NCBI GenBank assembly: GCA_022036555.1
Contig: CM039141.1
Span: forward strand, 6,855,773-6,919,772
Origin: Microstegium vimineum
Lineage: Eukaryota > Streptophyta > Magnoliopsida > Poales > Poaceae
DNA: 64,000 nt
Direction: 5' to 3'
Positions within the stretch are counted from its first letter, which is position 1. Each line of letters begins with the position of its first letter. Shown in pieces: positions 1 through 10,978 of this stretch. Below the pieces are notes generated by a model. The model was not told the origin of the DNA. It did no database searches and saw only the letters and a list, made by a program, of their open reading frames with translations. A program made the translations under genes and the position numbers.

Positions 1-290
1 GAAAATCAAAATGCAACTTCAAAGGGTTCAGGCTTTGCTTGTGGTTAACTCGCATGGTGTGGGTAATGGAAATATTTTGTATTCAGGCTAGATTGGTCAG
101 TGGATCGTTTTCTTAGCTTGTAGTCCCATCAAAATGAAAAAGACCTTAATTGATTTCAATAGAAGTTGGATTATCCTTTCTCCAATAAGAAAAGAGAACA
201 TATTGCAAAGGGGCTTAGCGAAAGCATGAATTGATGACATTTGATCTGGTTCAACATGGTAAATTGTTGTAAAAAGTAGTAGTTTTATAC

Positions 291-1303
291 CGCTCCATTT
301 TGAATCAAGTATTCCACCACAGCAAGATGGCCATTGGCAGAAGCCATGTGTAGAGCTGAACGGAAATGGGGAAAATGTTAGTTAATAGCCAGTAGCACAA
401 GAGTTCAACAATAATATTTGATGAAAACTCGGCCAGCAAGTCTTTTAGCAGGCTTCAGATGAGCTTTAACACTTCCAGTGATCCAGTTTCACAGTTTAAG
501 AGTTTAGGTAGTCTATTGGGAAAGAAAACAAGCAAACAAGTCCAGGCTTCAGATGAACTTTAACTATTCCAATTTCACACAGTTTAAGAGTTTAGGCAGT
601 CTATTGGGTAAGAAAACCTGCCAACAAATCCGTCAGCGAGCTTTGGGTGAACTTTAACTATTCCAGTTTCGCACAATTTAAGGGTCTAGGCAATTGATTG
701 GTGATTTGAGGCTTAATGATACTTGGCTTGTAATAAGAAGGTACTGTATATGACAACAAAAGGAGCCAAAAAGGTTTACTATAAACTGAAGAAATCTTCC
801 ACCAGGGAGCAACTGCACTCAGTTAACATATACTACTAGTTTATTATTCACCAAACAGATATGCATACTTCATACTTCTACTACATAATTCCACTTTGTT
901 CTATGAAAGTGTATTGCCACCACAACTGAACTGAACCCTACGTTATACTGCCATGACAAAATTGTAGCAAGATTTTCTTATAAAGAGCGAAGTAAGATCA
1001 CCGACGGAGTCCGTAGGATCAAACCCAACCTGTGCGGCCTTGCGAATCTGTGGAGTCCAGCGAGACACCAGCGGAGAACAGGGCGACGACGTCCTCCAAG
1101 TCATCGTACCTAGCGGCCTGGCAAGTTATAACGGAGCCAAGTATCAAGGTCACTCTACAGCAGCGCATACGATACGAACAAGGGGAGCTCTGCTCGGCGA
1201 TGAGGAGGTTGGGACTTACGTCGATGAGATCCTGAGCCTGCTCAGCTGTGGTCGCAGCGGCAGCGGCAGCGGCCGGGCTCGGTTGCGCCGGTTCGACGCC
1301 CAT
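291..1303 (-). CDS. Small ankyrin-repeat protein, 5' part (gene continues beyond the left edge)
   Basis: Three exons are visible on the minus strand: 1303-1220, 1117-1030 and 355-291. The start is the ATG at 1303, followed by an alanine-rich leader of about 28 residues. Intron 1 (1219-1118) has a perfect GTAAGT donor and a CAG acceptor. It is short and open in frame, so a naive ORF reads through it. Exon 2 encodes AARYDDLEDVVALFSAGVSL and then DSTDSQGRT. A codon split across intron 2 joins to exon 3, ALHMASANGHLAVVEYLI, an ankyrin helix-turn-helix unit. Exon 3 ends before a GT donor at 290, so later repeats lie off-window. Plant proteins of this type are small, soluble ankyrin-repeat proteins thought to mediate protein-protein contacts; no specific partner can be inferred. 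All three exons look intact. Confidence 0.85.
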
Positions 1304-2227
1304 CTGCAGACCACGCGAGTAGCTTAGGTGATGCTGCGGTGCCGCACGGCCGCCGGCTGCGCCGGATGCTGCGGGGAATTGCGGTGCTGGTGGTGGCGGC
1401 GGCGGTCGAGTTGTTCTAGCGCTTCCTGGACGCGTCGCGTTGATGGTCGAAACCAGGGATTACCTCGGCCGAGCCCATGATCTGCATTTTTCAGCGACAA
1501 CGCCGGAGATTATCTCGGCCCAGCGCCCCAGCCCAAGATCTCCATTTTTCTTGGGCTTTTAGTTATTATTTAAAAAAAGTCTAATTTTCCTCATCAAATT
1601 TATACTTTATACTGCGTTCGTTTTCTTCTCGAAACCAAAAATCTTCTTTCCTTCAACTTTAAAAGTCGTTTGTTTACCTCACTGTCTTAAAAAAATATAA
1701 TTCTAACACAGTATCATGTTAAAGCTTCTTAAGTTTGATCGACTAACTATAAATAAAAATATTAATATTTGTAATATCAAGTAAGTAGCAACAGGATTGT
1801 TACGAGATATATTTCTACAAACTATATTTATTTGGTATCAATGATAATTAATATTTTTACCTATATATATTTGGGCAAATTTTATAAACGTTCAGTAAAA
1901 ATGCACCTATAATTTCATCCTTTCTTGGACAGAGGTAGTACTACCGTGTCACAAATTTCAACGTCCTATTCTACAAAAAAAAAACGTCCTATACAATGGT
2001 GACCTGCAAACCGAATGCAATAATTCTTGCTTGCACTCACTAGTACACGAAGGGTATTTGGTCCGGTTAGGAATTGTCTTTACTCTCACTTTTAGTTCTC
2101 TCATCATAAAAAAAAAATAATGCCCTCCACCACAACTGCGTCAACTACTTTGTGCATAGCTGACCACCCCAAATATTCAACACAACTCTCAATAAATGGT
2201 ACCTTTTTTTTGAATTCATCAATCGAG
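1304..2227. other. Intergenic, promoter side of the ankyrin gene
   Basis: The first ~150 bases upstream of the ankyrin start are GC-rich and probably include its 5' UTR and core promoter. A short imperfect direct repeat (motif ATCTCGGCC with flanking bases) lies near 1440-1540. From about 1560 the DNA is AT-rich with no coding signal. No clear TATA box was identified. Confidence 0.4.
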
Positions 2228-2320
2228 AGACCTTTAATCCTGATTGGTAACACCAACCGAAACTAAAGAAAGGGTTTATCTTTAATCTCGGTTGGTGTTA
2301 CTAATCAGGACTAAAGGTCT
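2228..2320. repeat. Short hairpin MITE, 93 bp
   Basis: The whole segment folds back on itself. The left arm begins AGACCTTTAATCCTGATTGG and the right arm is its near-perfect reverse complement, ending ACTAAAGGTCT. The loop is only about ten bases. The arms match the CCTTTAGTCC...GGTTGGTAACACCAACC style of MITE that is common in grass genomes. No target duplication is obvious. Confidence 0.75.
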
Positions 2321-2911
2321 GTTAGTTTCCAACAAAAATTAATTAGGACTTGTGTATATTTTAGACATTGACCAAAGACCTGTTTTCTAGGAGTGACTGT
2401 TAAAATGAAGTGAGATGGTGAGAATGTAACTATGTCTTCTTAAATGTAACGATGTTCGTTAAATTATTGTGTAAAAAGTTAAACTCTGCCAAAATAAATT
2501 GGTTGTTTTATAAAGCATTTTTCTAGAAAAAATCGTAGCGTTAGCACGGACAAATAGACTAGTTTCTGAAAATATGCAAGTCACAAAGTCCGTGGTGTGG
2601 TTTCTTCTTTCAATCTTCTTTTTCTAAGCCTAAGGGATTGAACCAGTCAAACCCAATCATCAACTCCCCGAGTCCTACAATTATTCCGAGTTGTCCGAGT
2701 CGCCTTTCGATTAGTCCAGACTACATTCTACAGAGATAAGGAAGTGTAAGCAGGCTTCCATGCATCTCCGATCGAGTTACACTTACACGTGCCATCTGGC
2801 GTCGATGTAAACAACTGCCAAATGCAAATGCCTAGCTGAAAAAGAATGTGTATCAAGAGATAAGGAATTGTTGGCCAGATGATTATCGAAGTAGCTAGAG
2901 TTCTAGTCTTA

Positions 2912-3252
2912 GTGGGTGTTTTTTTCCCACGTTTAAACTTTAGACCTATCAAATCGTATATGTAGACACTAATTTAGAGTATTAAATATAGACTAATTAC
3001 AAAACTCATTACACAGATTAAGTCTAATTTATAAGATAAATCTAATAAGTCTAATTAGTTCATTATTTGACAATGTGGTGTTACATTAAACATTAGCTAA
3101 TGGTAAATTAATTAGGCTTAATAGTTTCGTCTCGCTAATTAGTTTACTCCCATGTAATTAGTTTTTTTAATTTGCTTATATTTAGTTCTTCTAGTTACGG
3201 AGTACCATCTAAATGTTCGATGTGACACAAGATCCTGGATCTAAACACCCTC
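2912..3252. mobile_element. Tourist-like (PIF/Harbinger) MITE, 341 bp
   Basis: The ends are inverted repeats: GTGGGTGTTT on the left and AAACACCCTC on the right. They are flanked by a TTA target duplication (2909-2911 and 3253-3255), the 3-bp duplication typical of PIF/Harbinger elements. The interior is AT-rich with no coding capacity. The family name is inferred from the ends and duplication only. Confidence 0.7.
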
Positions 3253-4005
3253 TTAGGGTACTCCCAGTGCAGACTTTATTCATAAAGTCCATACCTCAAA
3301 GACTCCATCACAAGAAACTGTGTTTCCCAATATAAAGTTTGTAATAGCAGCTTCTATAGATAAATGCAACACAAAGAATGCTGATCAGCTGGGACATATT
3401 TCCATGTGTTCCACCGTACACATCTCAAAAGCTATTCAACAGCATAATATGAACATTTATTCTAAAATGGTTAATACAAAAATATGAAAATCACCAAATG
3501 CTTGTACGCCATTTGTTACACCAGAATCAAATCGTAGACAGAAGAAAGTCATGGCAGAATAAAAAAAATCCCCATCTTCCGTCATCCTAGTTGACTGCAC
3601 GGCACTGGGGCGTTGTGCCGATGCCGCTGGGCACTCCACGACCGGTCCTAGCAGCTGGACGCAGCGGCCGCGGCCCTGTAGATCTGGCAGACGCAAGGAG
3701 CCCCTGGCCGCCGGCCATGTCCCCGGCACCCACCCCTGCCGCTGCTCGCTGGGAGTGGAGCGTCACCTCATGCTACAGTCACTCGCTCAGGATGAAGAAC
3801 GTAGTTGCGAGATTGGGGATTAGAGAGCCGGGAGGCGAGGAAGGGTGGAGGCAGCGGGAGGCGTGAGCAAGCACGGGAGACGGCGGCCAAGGCGAGGCCG
3901 AGCGCGGGAGAGGTGTGGGGGCGTAGGCGGGAGCAGGGAGAGAGTCGCGTGGGGAGGATGCGGTGCCGGCGCATGAGATCTGGGTGGGAAGATGGTATCG
4001 ACGAC
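3253..4005. other. Unassigned; GC-rich island next to the hAT MITE
   Basis: Bases ~3258-3440 resemble the decayed AT-rich MITE class that begins with a CTCCCAGTG-type end. Bases ~3590-3990 are GC-rich, with open but unrecognisable frames on both strands; the longest minus frame (3768-3974) is rich in Arg, Ser and Pro and has no family motif. This may be a decayed gene or promoter fragment. I see no gene that can be named. Confidence 0.3.
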
Positions 4006-4589
4006 CAGGGTTTACCCTACCGTTTTGCAACCGAGAACCGTCCAGCCGTCCAGCCGGTTATCGACGGTAACCGCCCAAGCCGGCCTCAAACCAAACGGTT
4101 TGGATTTTGAATTCAAACGGCGTAGTTTAAACGGTTTGCAACCGGTAACCGGTCAGATAGGGCCAGTTACCGTCCGGCGCCCCAAACCAAATTTCAAATT
4201 TAAATTTAAAAAATCGAAAATTCTGAAAAAATTCCTAAAAATAGTTCATGATTTATAGAGTCGAATGGTGTACAAATTTTTCAAATTGGAGTTCGTTTGC
4301 TATTTATTTTGACGTGTACAAGTTTGAAAAAAAAAGAAAAAATATCTTTTTATTTTTTTTCAAACTTGTACACGTCAAAATAAATAGCAAACGAACTCCA
4401 ATTTAAAAATTTGTACACCATTCGACTCTATAAATCATGAACTATTTTTAGGAATTTTTTCAGAATTTTCGATTTTTTAAATTTAAATTTGAAATTTGAA
4501 TTCAAACCGGTACCGAAACCGAACCGGTCCGGGCGGTTTGTCGGTAACCGGTCGGTAACCGCGGTTACCGATCGGTTTGGAAAACCCTG
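4006..4589. mobile_element. Foldback hAT-type MITE, 584 bp, with 8-bp target duplication
   Basis: The element starts CAGGGTTTACCC and ends with the complement of CAGGGTTTTCCA. It is flanked by an exact 8-bp duplication TCGACGAC (3998-4005 and 4590-4597). CAGGG-type ends and 8-bp duplications are hallmarks of hAT transposons. The central part, from about 4185 to 4510, is a nearly perfect inverted repeat with arms of roughly 150 bases around a short A/T-rich loop near 4345. The outer parts are GC-rich with many CGGTAACCGG-like motifs. There is no coding capacity. Confidence 0.85.
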
Positions 4590-4597
4590 TCGACGAC

Positions 4598-6098
4598 ACT
4601 ATTTTCCAACGCGAACGAGTGTGGAGTCTTTTGCATCAATGCGAGGGTAGACGTCAAGTCTACTTTGGCCTCGGTTTCTTGAGTTTCACCCCTCTTTCTT
4701 CAATAAATACAGTGTCATATCAACAAATAGCAATAAATAAAATAATAATAAATGGTATGGACTCCACAATAAAATCTGCATTGAGAGTGCTCATACGTAC
4801 ATACAATACTTGGGAGTCTTGCAAACTGGATGACGGTGCCAATTATTCATGTGTTAGTATTTTGTGTGGTTGATGAGTAATTAACCAAAATCGATGACCA
4901 TGGTGCATGCAAGATTCTTGGAATGTGCGAGATCTTGGATCGAGAAGACGCGCGCTGGGCACTTTGCATGATGATTCCAGAAGATCATGCATCACCAGTC
5001 AACTCGATCATTACGATGCATGGTTTCATCTGCTACTCAAGCAACCAGCTAGGATGAATCATGAATGGATGATCTAGGAGGAAGTCAATAATCTTGCATC
5101 TGTAACAGTAATCCACCTCTGGGCGCTTGCATGCAGATGCAGTCAGCGGCGCGGCGTCGGTCTTCGTCCAGCGCCGTCGTACGTACCTGCCTGCCGCATG
5201 CATCGCTGGCCGGCGACGACCTATTCTGGTCTTATTTCCTAGCTATACTGTAGTACTAGGATGGATGGATCTAAAGTGTCTGGGTTCACTGACCAGTCCA
5301 GACAGAACACAATCAAACAGAGTGTCAGTTCATCCTACTGCGATCCGTATCCCGTCATGCCAATGCGGATCGGGGTTCACCGTTCACGCGGGGATTGCAT
5401 CGATGATTGCGATGAAATTGAAAAGAAAAGTAAAGTAAAAGATCGACGACTTGGTCTGTCGTTTCGTCTGTAATAAGCTACAGTACAAAGTATCGGTACA
5501 TACAAGTTGAGGCTAGGCCGGTCCATATACACTATTCATGGCCAGCACTACAGCTCCATCCGACACCATCCCTAGCTCGCGGTTGACTTTTTGTGCGCCG
5601 GCCATTCTGCATCAGATGTAGCGTAGCTAGCGGCACAGTACGGTGTCGGCCTGCCGATGCCGTGCAGTGCAGGACGACTTGGTAAATGGTAAGCACCGGA
5701 GCCTAGCACGCCGCCGACGCCCCCATCCACCCGGAACGCACGCGAACACCACCTGCAGTCCTGCACTGCACCCTCGCACGCACGGCACGGCAACCACAGC
5801 TGCAGCCTGCAGGTAGGCACGGCCAAACCGCCACCGCCACCCAGGCCGCCCCAGGAACATATGCACGCTGCCGCCGTCTCGGCGTCTCCCACCACCAAAA
5901 CCCCGGATCCACTTGCGCCTTCCGCGGGATTCACCGCGGTTTGACGCCCGCGGCCCCCAAAAAAACACCCCGCGCCGCGACGCGACCTGGCTCGCCACCG
6001 ACGCCATGCCCTGTCCCGTCCTTGTCAACCGCGCCGGCCCCGCAGCAGCAGCTGCCATGCCAAACGCCCAGACCTCCCTGGCTGGTCCCTGCGATATG
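4598..6098. other. Intergenic; upstream region of the PADRE-like gene
   Basis: No gene recognised. Bases 4600-5560 are of mixed composition with only short ORFs. Bases 5570-6090 are GC-rich and run into the TATA box of the next gene, so at least the last few hundred bases may be its promoter. Confidence 0.35.
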
Positions 6099-6106
6099 TA
6101 TAAATA
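6099..6106 (+). promoter_or_regulatory. TATA box upstream of the PADRE-like gene
   Basis: A TATAAATA motif lies 101 bases before the ATG at 6207. That spacing fits a transcription start near 6130 and a short leader. It suggests the promoter survives although the coding region downstream is broken. Confidence 0.55.
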
Positions 6107-6206
6107 AAACCTACCACCACCTGCCGGCACTGCTTGCACACACACAGTTGCACCTGCCTATACCAAGTCGACACCGAGGAACGTGTGCTACTAGCTAGCT
6201 GCTGGC

Positions 6207-6541
6207 ATGCCGGGCAACGGCCAGCTGCGGCGGTGGTGTCTGATTAGCTGCGTGCGCCCGGCGCGGAGGCCCAGCTGGTGGTGTGGGGCGGCGGCGGGGG
6301 CACGCGGGCCGCGGAGCCCGGGCGGGCGGCGGGGGAGGTGATGGCGGAGCACTTGGGCCACGTGGTGTGCCGAGCCGACGGGTTCCGCGTCGGGGACCGC
6401 CTCGAGGCCGGGCGCACGTACCTCGTCGTCCCCGTCGACCGCCTCCTCCCCTGCGGCGGCGGCAACGGGGCCGTCGTCAACTCCCGAGCTGACGGAACGG
6501 AACTCGGGGTCGGGAGCCGGGAGGGATACCATGATGCATGA
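6207..6541 (+). pseudogene. PADRE (DUF4228)-like gene, frameshifted and truncated
   Basis: From the ATG at 6207 the frame reads MPGNGQLRRWCLISCVRPA, a typical start for short plant PADRE/DUF4228 proteins. The conserved core, AQLVVWGGGGG, then AEHLGHVVCRADGFRVGDRL and GRTYLVVPVDRLLP, lies in another frame. That frame is closed upstream by a stop at 6245, so a one-base indel must lie between about 6247 and 6263. After LLPCGGGNG the similarity ends and unrelated sequence follows, so the C-terminal part of the domain is missing. PADRE proteins are small cytosolic or nuclear proteins linked to stress responses, with no known enzymatic activity. The frameshift could be an assembly error, but the truncation points to a pseudogene. 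Confidence 0.6.
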
Positions 6542-6589
6542 AGGGACTACAGAACAGAGATGTGCCCGGCCCCCCCACACGCGCGGGTA

Positions 6590-7240
6590 GCCCAGAATGG
6601 CCACCTCAGCAAGACAGAACCTCTGCACCAGCGCCAGCACCGAGTTCTTGCCCACAAGCGCCAGCGTCGGAACACCTGGATGTCCGGCTGCGACGGGTAC
6701 GACAAGTCCAACTGCTTGAGCTCCACCTCGTCCCTGGGCCGCTAGCTCCGGCAGCGTCCACCTCCGTCTTGCGGTACGTCGATGGTCTCGAACACGTACG
6801 GACCGCATCGCGCGCCCGCCCGCCAGCCTGAGGATGTAGGCGAAGATGGCGCTGAAGGAGCCGCAGACCATGGAGCCGAGGGACCCGACAAGCACGTAGG
6901 CCCACTCGGGTCCTGGCGAGGCGGAGGAAGGAGCTGGCGCCGGCACGGAACGCGAGCTGCTTGTCGGCCATCATATCGTGCGGTGGTGGTGTTGCGGATC
7001 GATCGTGGATGGAGAGGCCGGGTCAAGTCGGAGAGGCGGCGGGACCGTAGGAGGAGTTGCGCGTCATGATGGATGGATCGAGTTGCGAGCACTGGAGGAT
7101 CTGGCGCTGCTGCGGCGGGCGTTGACGAGACGAGCACCGCCTCGTGCGCCTGCTCCTGCATGCGGATCAGCTTGCTTGGCGTAGATATTTTCATTCCCAC
7201 CCCGCCGGCCAGATATTTCTTGAGCTCCTCGTGCACGTGG
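6590..7240 (-). pseudogene. ABCB1-type auxin transporter fragment (brachytic2/dwarf3-like), degenerate
   Basis: Read on the minus strand in several frames, pieces of a B-class ABC transporter appear in the right order. SKLIRMQEQAHEAVLV is the end of NBD1; NARRSSARSSSARNS is the linker; DKQLAFRAGASSFLRLAR and EWAYVLVGSLGSMVCGSFSA lead into TMD2; GGRAMRSV and LALVGKNSVLALVQRF belong to NBD2. The linker and TMD2 start match grass ABCB1, the polar auxin efflux transporter encoded by maize br2 and sorghum dw3. At least three frame changes occur. Most of TMD2 is missing between AIFAYIL and GGRAMRSV. The P-loop residues expected between ALVG and SVLALVQRF have been lost. It cannot encode a transporter. 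It lies directly beside the broken PADRE-like gene on the opposite strand. Confidence 0.75.
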
Positions 7241-8038
7241 TCGAGCTCGAGAAAAGTCCGGGAGGTGACCTGGCCGCCGTCTCGTCCTCTTGTCCCGGTG
7301 AGGTTGGTGCTTCGTGTAGTCACGTGCATGGCACCGTACCGGCCTGGCACACAGTGAAACACGAGGAGGTGCAGAAGGCCGGGGTGATGGGATGGCTCGA
7401 GGGTGTGTACAACTGGTGCCCGTGTGGTCGTCGTCCTCGGTGCCGTGACGAGGTCGCGGCGGGGTCGGTTCGGCGCGCGGGGAAGATGACGGTGCTGACG
7501 TCTGGGCCCCACTTGCCAGTGACGAGGAGGGAGGAGAAGGGAGGGGCGTGCTGCTGCTGTGTTGTGTTGGGCCGCTGGCATGGTACCGGCCCACGCGAGG
7601 AGGAGAAATAGAACAGGGAGAGAGATGGGCTGCCGCGCTGGGCTGTGGGATGCTCTGGTCCACGCGGGGAGAGAAGGGGGAAAGGATGTTGGTCGCGCCT
7701 TTGGGCCAAAGGGGGAGGAAGTGAGCCCAAGATGGTTTCTATTTCCTTTTCTATTTTCCCAGAATTTATTTAGGGCTCATTTGGTGCGAATTTGATTCAA
7801 GGGAAGGTCAAGGCAGAGTACCACTATAAGTCCATCAAGCTAAACAACACAACTCTTAATCAAGCAATATTATTTTATTATTTTATAAAACCTACTCGCA
7901 GATTGACATAAACCTACGCGGCTTATTTTTAAAAGTTCAATTTTTTAGTGAATTTTAAAACAGGGCAATTTTTCAGGGTGTTACAGGAATCAAAGGAAAT
8001 GTGGAAGAATTTGGAGGATCAATTTACTCTAGAATTTC
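7241..8038. other. No recognised gene
   Basis: Bases 7240-7740 are GC-rich with long but unconvincing ORFs on both strands; they may include further decayed upstream ABCB sequence. From about 7770 the DNA becomes AT-rich and resembles transposon-derived filler, but no ends or target duplication could be defined. Confidence 0.3.
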
Positions 8039-8139
8039 GCCCTGATCGCTTGCTCAAATCAGCACTATCCAGCCATTCAACAATGTTTTTCTCTCACAAC
8101 AAATCACCATCAACCAGTCAAAAACGATGTGAACAGAGC
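8039..8139. repeat. Short grass MITE (same family as 45460-45595)
   Basis: The block runs from GCCCTGATCGCTTG through CAACAATGTTTTTCTCTC and ACAACAAATCA to GAACAGAGC. It aligns with the block at 45460-45595, which shares the core GTTTTTCTCTCAYAACAAATCA. The ends are imperfect inverted repeats. No target duplication was found. Confidence 0.55.
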
Positions 8140-8670
8140 ATTTATCTTTTCCTATAAAAGCCTTTGGAACAAATGATTGATCTTAGAATTCCCATCTTCA
8201 TCATATGTACCATTTAAATACTTCTGTCTGTAACTTTCATGCATTCTAGAATTCTAGTATATGGTTTCTTGCATGGGCATTCTAATCCCACGTTTTTGTG
8301 TATTCCTATGTGCTTCAAGAATGGTCTCAATAGCAAAGCTAGTTCGTAGATTTATTTTAGGAAATAAGGACAATATGTTTTCAGCGGCAAGGGACCTGCC
8401 CATACCTGTAATGATTTCATTAATCTTAAGACTTATTTGCTCAATCTCCCAATATGTTTATTAGCTCAGCCTCTCAATTAAGTTGAAAAGAAACAGATGA
8501 TACATAGCCGTACAATCTATTTTTTTTCTCTTTGTTGTGTATTATTATTACGGGGATATATAGAAGGAAACACATTTTTTTGGTAAAGTTTGCTGCAAGC
8601 GAAGGAAAGATTGTAAATTAGCGTCACGCTCCGTCGTCCTAAACTACTCGTACCATGTTAGCTGTGGCGT

Positions 8671-8880
8671 ACAGTATTCCCTCTGGCCCCATTGAGACGG
8701 TCGTTTTTTATATTTAAACTTTTTGTTTGACGGTTCGTTTTATTTAAAAATTTTATATAAATAATAAAATAAATAAATCATCATTAAAATATCTTATATT
8801 ATAAAATAAGTTATAAAAAATAAATAATATTTATATATTTTTTCTAAATAAGACGAATGATTAAATAAAATGACACGGAG
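8671..8880. repeat. Decayed Stowaway-like MITE
   Basis: A TTCCCTCTGGCCCC-type left end and an ACACGGAGTC right end enclose AT-rich DNA in which TTATATTATAAAATAAG and AAATAAGACGAATGA are recognisable. The ends are degraded, so the limits are approximate. Confidence 0.4.
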
Positions 8881-8919
8881 TCTGAAATGATAATTTGGAT
8901 GTGAAGAGGAAGTCTGTCC

Positions 8920-9178
8920 GTAAAATGGTAATGGCCAGATTCGGGGTCACCCAAATTCACTATTCACTACTATGCAGCACTGTAGTAATTTTGTTTTTAT
9001 TTGATAATAATTGTCTAAACATTAATTAATTAGGCTTAAAATGTTCGTTTTGCAAAGTACGACAAAACTATGCAATTCGTTTTTGATTTCATCTATATTT
9101 AGTACGCAATGCATGTGCCGACATTTTGATGCGATGGAGAATTTGGGGGTGAATTTGGGAAATTAAACGAGGCTAGCC
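8920..9178. repeat. 3' part of a decayed MITE
   Basis: The stretch with TTAATTAATTAGGCTTAAAA, GCAATGCATGTGCCG and GATGCGATGGAGAATTTG followed by GGGAAATTAAACGAGG resembles the right half of a common grass MITE. The left end was not found. Confidence 0.4.
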
Positions 9179-9335
9179 TGCAAAATTTATGACACATAAG
9201 GTCAGTCTCAATGAGATTTCATAGAGAGTTTCATGCACATTAAATCAGATGTTACATCAGTAGATTTCACTTTTTGTATGAAACAGTAAGAAGAGAGAGG
9301 TAGAAAATTTCATGGTGATGAAACTATATAGCATT

Positions 9336-10673
9336 TGTCAGTGTTATGGCCCGGGGGTCAAGACCACCAACGAGTAAATTTGTATATCGCGTGCTCCCTC
9401 TCTCAGACGTGATGCAAGATGGACACAAGGTTTATCCTGTTTCGGGCAAAGAAGGCCCTACGTCCAGCGGGGGGAGGATGACTTGTATTATCTCGCACCC
9501 AAAGTGTGCTCGCACAGGGGGGGTACATGCTGTGTTACACGGGGTTTGCCACCCGAGGGGTCGATCGAGTGGCGGTGTGTGTGGAGCGTGGAGGTCAGAG
9601 CTGGAGTCTGAGGAGTGATCCAATCGTCCGACTCCTGGAGCGAAAGTGGGATCCCCTTTTCTCTACCTCGGCGTCCCCTTTTATAGACCAAGGGGAGGTC
9701 CGAGGGTACAGGGCCCTAACAGTGGCAGTATGGGGAGCGTATCTGTGGCACAGTGTTGGCGGAGAGACGTTGAGCACTGTGGCGGCATGGCGTTCCCGTC
9801 CTTCTGGCGTCCCCGGTCGTGGCGGCAGTAGAAGTCGTCGCAGCACAGCGTCCGCAGGCGGGCACGAGTCCCATGGCTGAAGCGGGACGGGGCGGATGGG
9901 ACGGCTTCCGTACTGGAGTTGTTGGAGAGAGGGGTCGAGCCCCCCAGTCGAGGGAGGGGTCGAGCCCTGCGTGGCTCTGTCGCGTTCCTGAAGTCGTCGT
10001 CGAGGGTCGCACTGTTCACTTTCCGAGGGTACTGTTGGAGTCCGTACTCGCGTAGTGGCGACAGTGGCGGCGCAGTTGATAGGAATCGGGGACTTGACGG
10101 GGAGTTGGCGGATTTGACAGCGGACGCGGGCGTCCATGTCGTTAGGTGGGTTCACTTTAACCCATGCCGGGAGCAGTTGGGTTAATCGAGCCCCTCGTCT
10201 GGGGGTCGTCCGCTCGACCCATGGTCAAGGTAGAGGTCGGGGTAGAGGTCGGGGGGTCGATCGTTCGACCCCTCGTCTGTCCTTCGTTCGTCGAGGTGGA
10301 GCCGGGGGGTCGTTCGCCCGCCCCCTCGGTCCGTCATTTATCGTCGAGGTAGGAGCCGGGGGGTCGTTCGCCCGCCCCCTCGGTCCGTCATTCGGCGTCG
10401 AGGTGGAGCCGGGGGGTCGTTCGCTCGCCCCCTCGGTCCGTCATTTTTCGTCGAGGTGGAGCCGGCGGGTCGTTCGCTCGCCCCCTCGGTCCGTCATTTT
10501 TCGTCGAGGTGGGCCGGCCCGCGACTCGTCGCCACAGCCGGTGTAGGGGGGGCTTCGAGTGATGGGCCACGCCTTACCGAGTAGTGGGCTGGTCCCTGCC
10601 TTAAAAACGGTTGCTATGTTTTAGCGTTAATTTATCGAAGGGTTTAGGGTACCCCTTACCTTCGTACCCGACA
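9336..10673 (-). repeat. Left LTR (3' LTR of the Gypsy element)
   Basis: It starts TGTCAGTGTTATGG and ends CGTACCCGACA, so the TGTC...GACA ends are inverted repeats. It is nearly identical to 23546-24882. It contains four tandem copies of a ~53-bp unit at 10289-10502. Confidence 0.95.
10289..10502. repeat. Tandem repeat within the LTR, about 53-bp unit, four copies
   Basis: Each unit begins CGTCGAGGTGGAGCCGG and ends near CGGTCCGTCATTT. Units start at 10289, 10342, 10397 and 10450, with a partial copy at 10503. The same array is present in the right LTR (24499-24712), so it predates the insertion. Confidence 0.85.
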
Positions 10674-10685
10674 GTAGCCCCCGAG
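10674..10685 (-). promoter_or_regulatory. Candidate polypurine tract
   Basis: On the element's sense strand the bases next to the 3' LTR read CTCGGGGGCTAC, purine-rich and immediately before TGTCGGG. The position is right for plus-strand priming, but the tract is short and interrupted. Confidence 0.5.
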
Positions 10686-10883
10686 GCCCCAGAGGAGTGA
10701 TTTAGAACTCCTCTGGGGGCTATGATACGCGTTTCTCGGAGGGAGTAAGGATTGCCCGGAGGTTTTGTCCTTGGCCTGCAGGGTTAGTGAGAAGTCCGAT
10801 TCTCCGCGGGTGCGCGCGAGCGCAGCCCGCGGGGGTAGCCCCCGAGGCCCCAGAGGAGTGATTTAGAACTCCTCTGGGGGCTA
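10674..10883. repeat. Duplicated hairpin next to the 3' LTR
   Basis: A 49-base hairpin with arms CCCCAGAGGAGT and ACTCCTCTGGGG occurs at 10674-10722, touching the LTR, and again at 10835-10883. The two copies are almost identical and include the candidate polypurine tract. Confidence 0.8.
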
Positions 10884-10978
10884 AAATACGTTGTGTAGAG
10901 GGGTTTTTTAAGGATAGCTGAAGGCGTGGCACCCTGTCGAGGGGGCAATTGCATTCCTTTCCCTGAAAAGAGAAGTGT

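Noticed and set aside
5572..6145. Minus-strand open frames of 120-172 residues
   Set aside because: The composition is biased and low-complexity, it overlaps the likely promoter of the PADRE-like gene, and no domain is recognisable.
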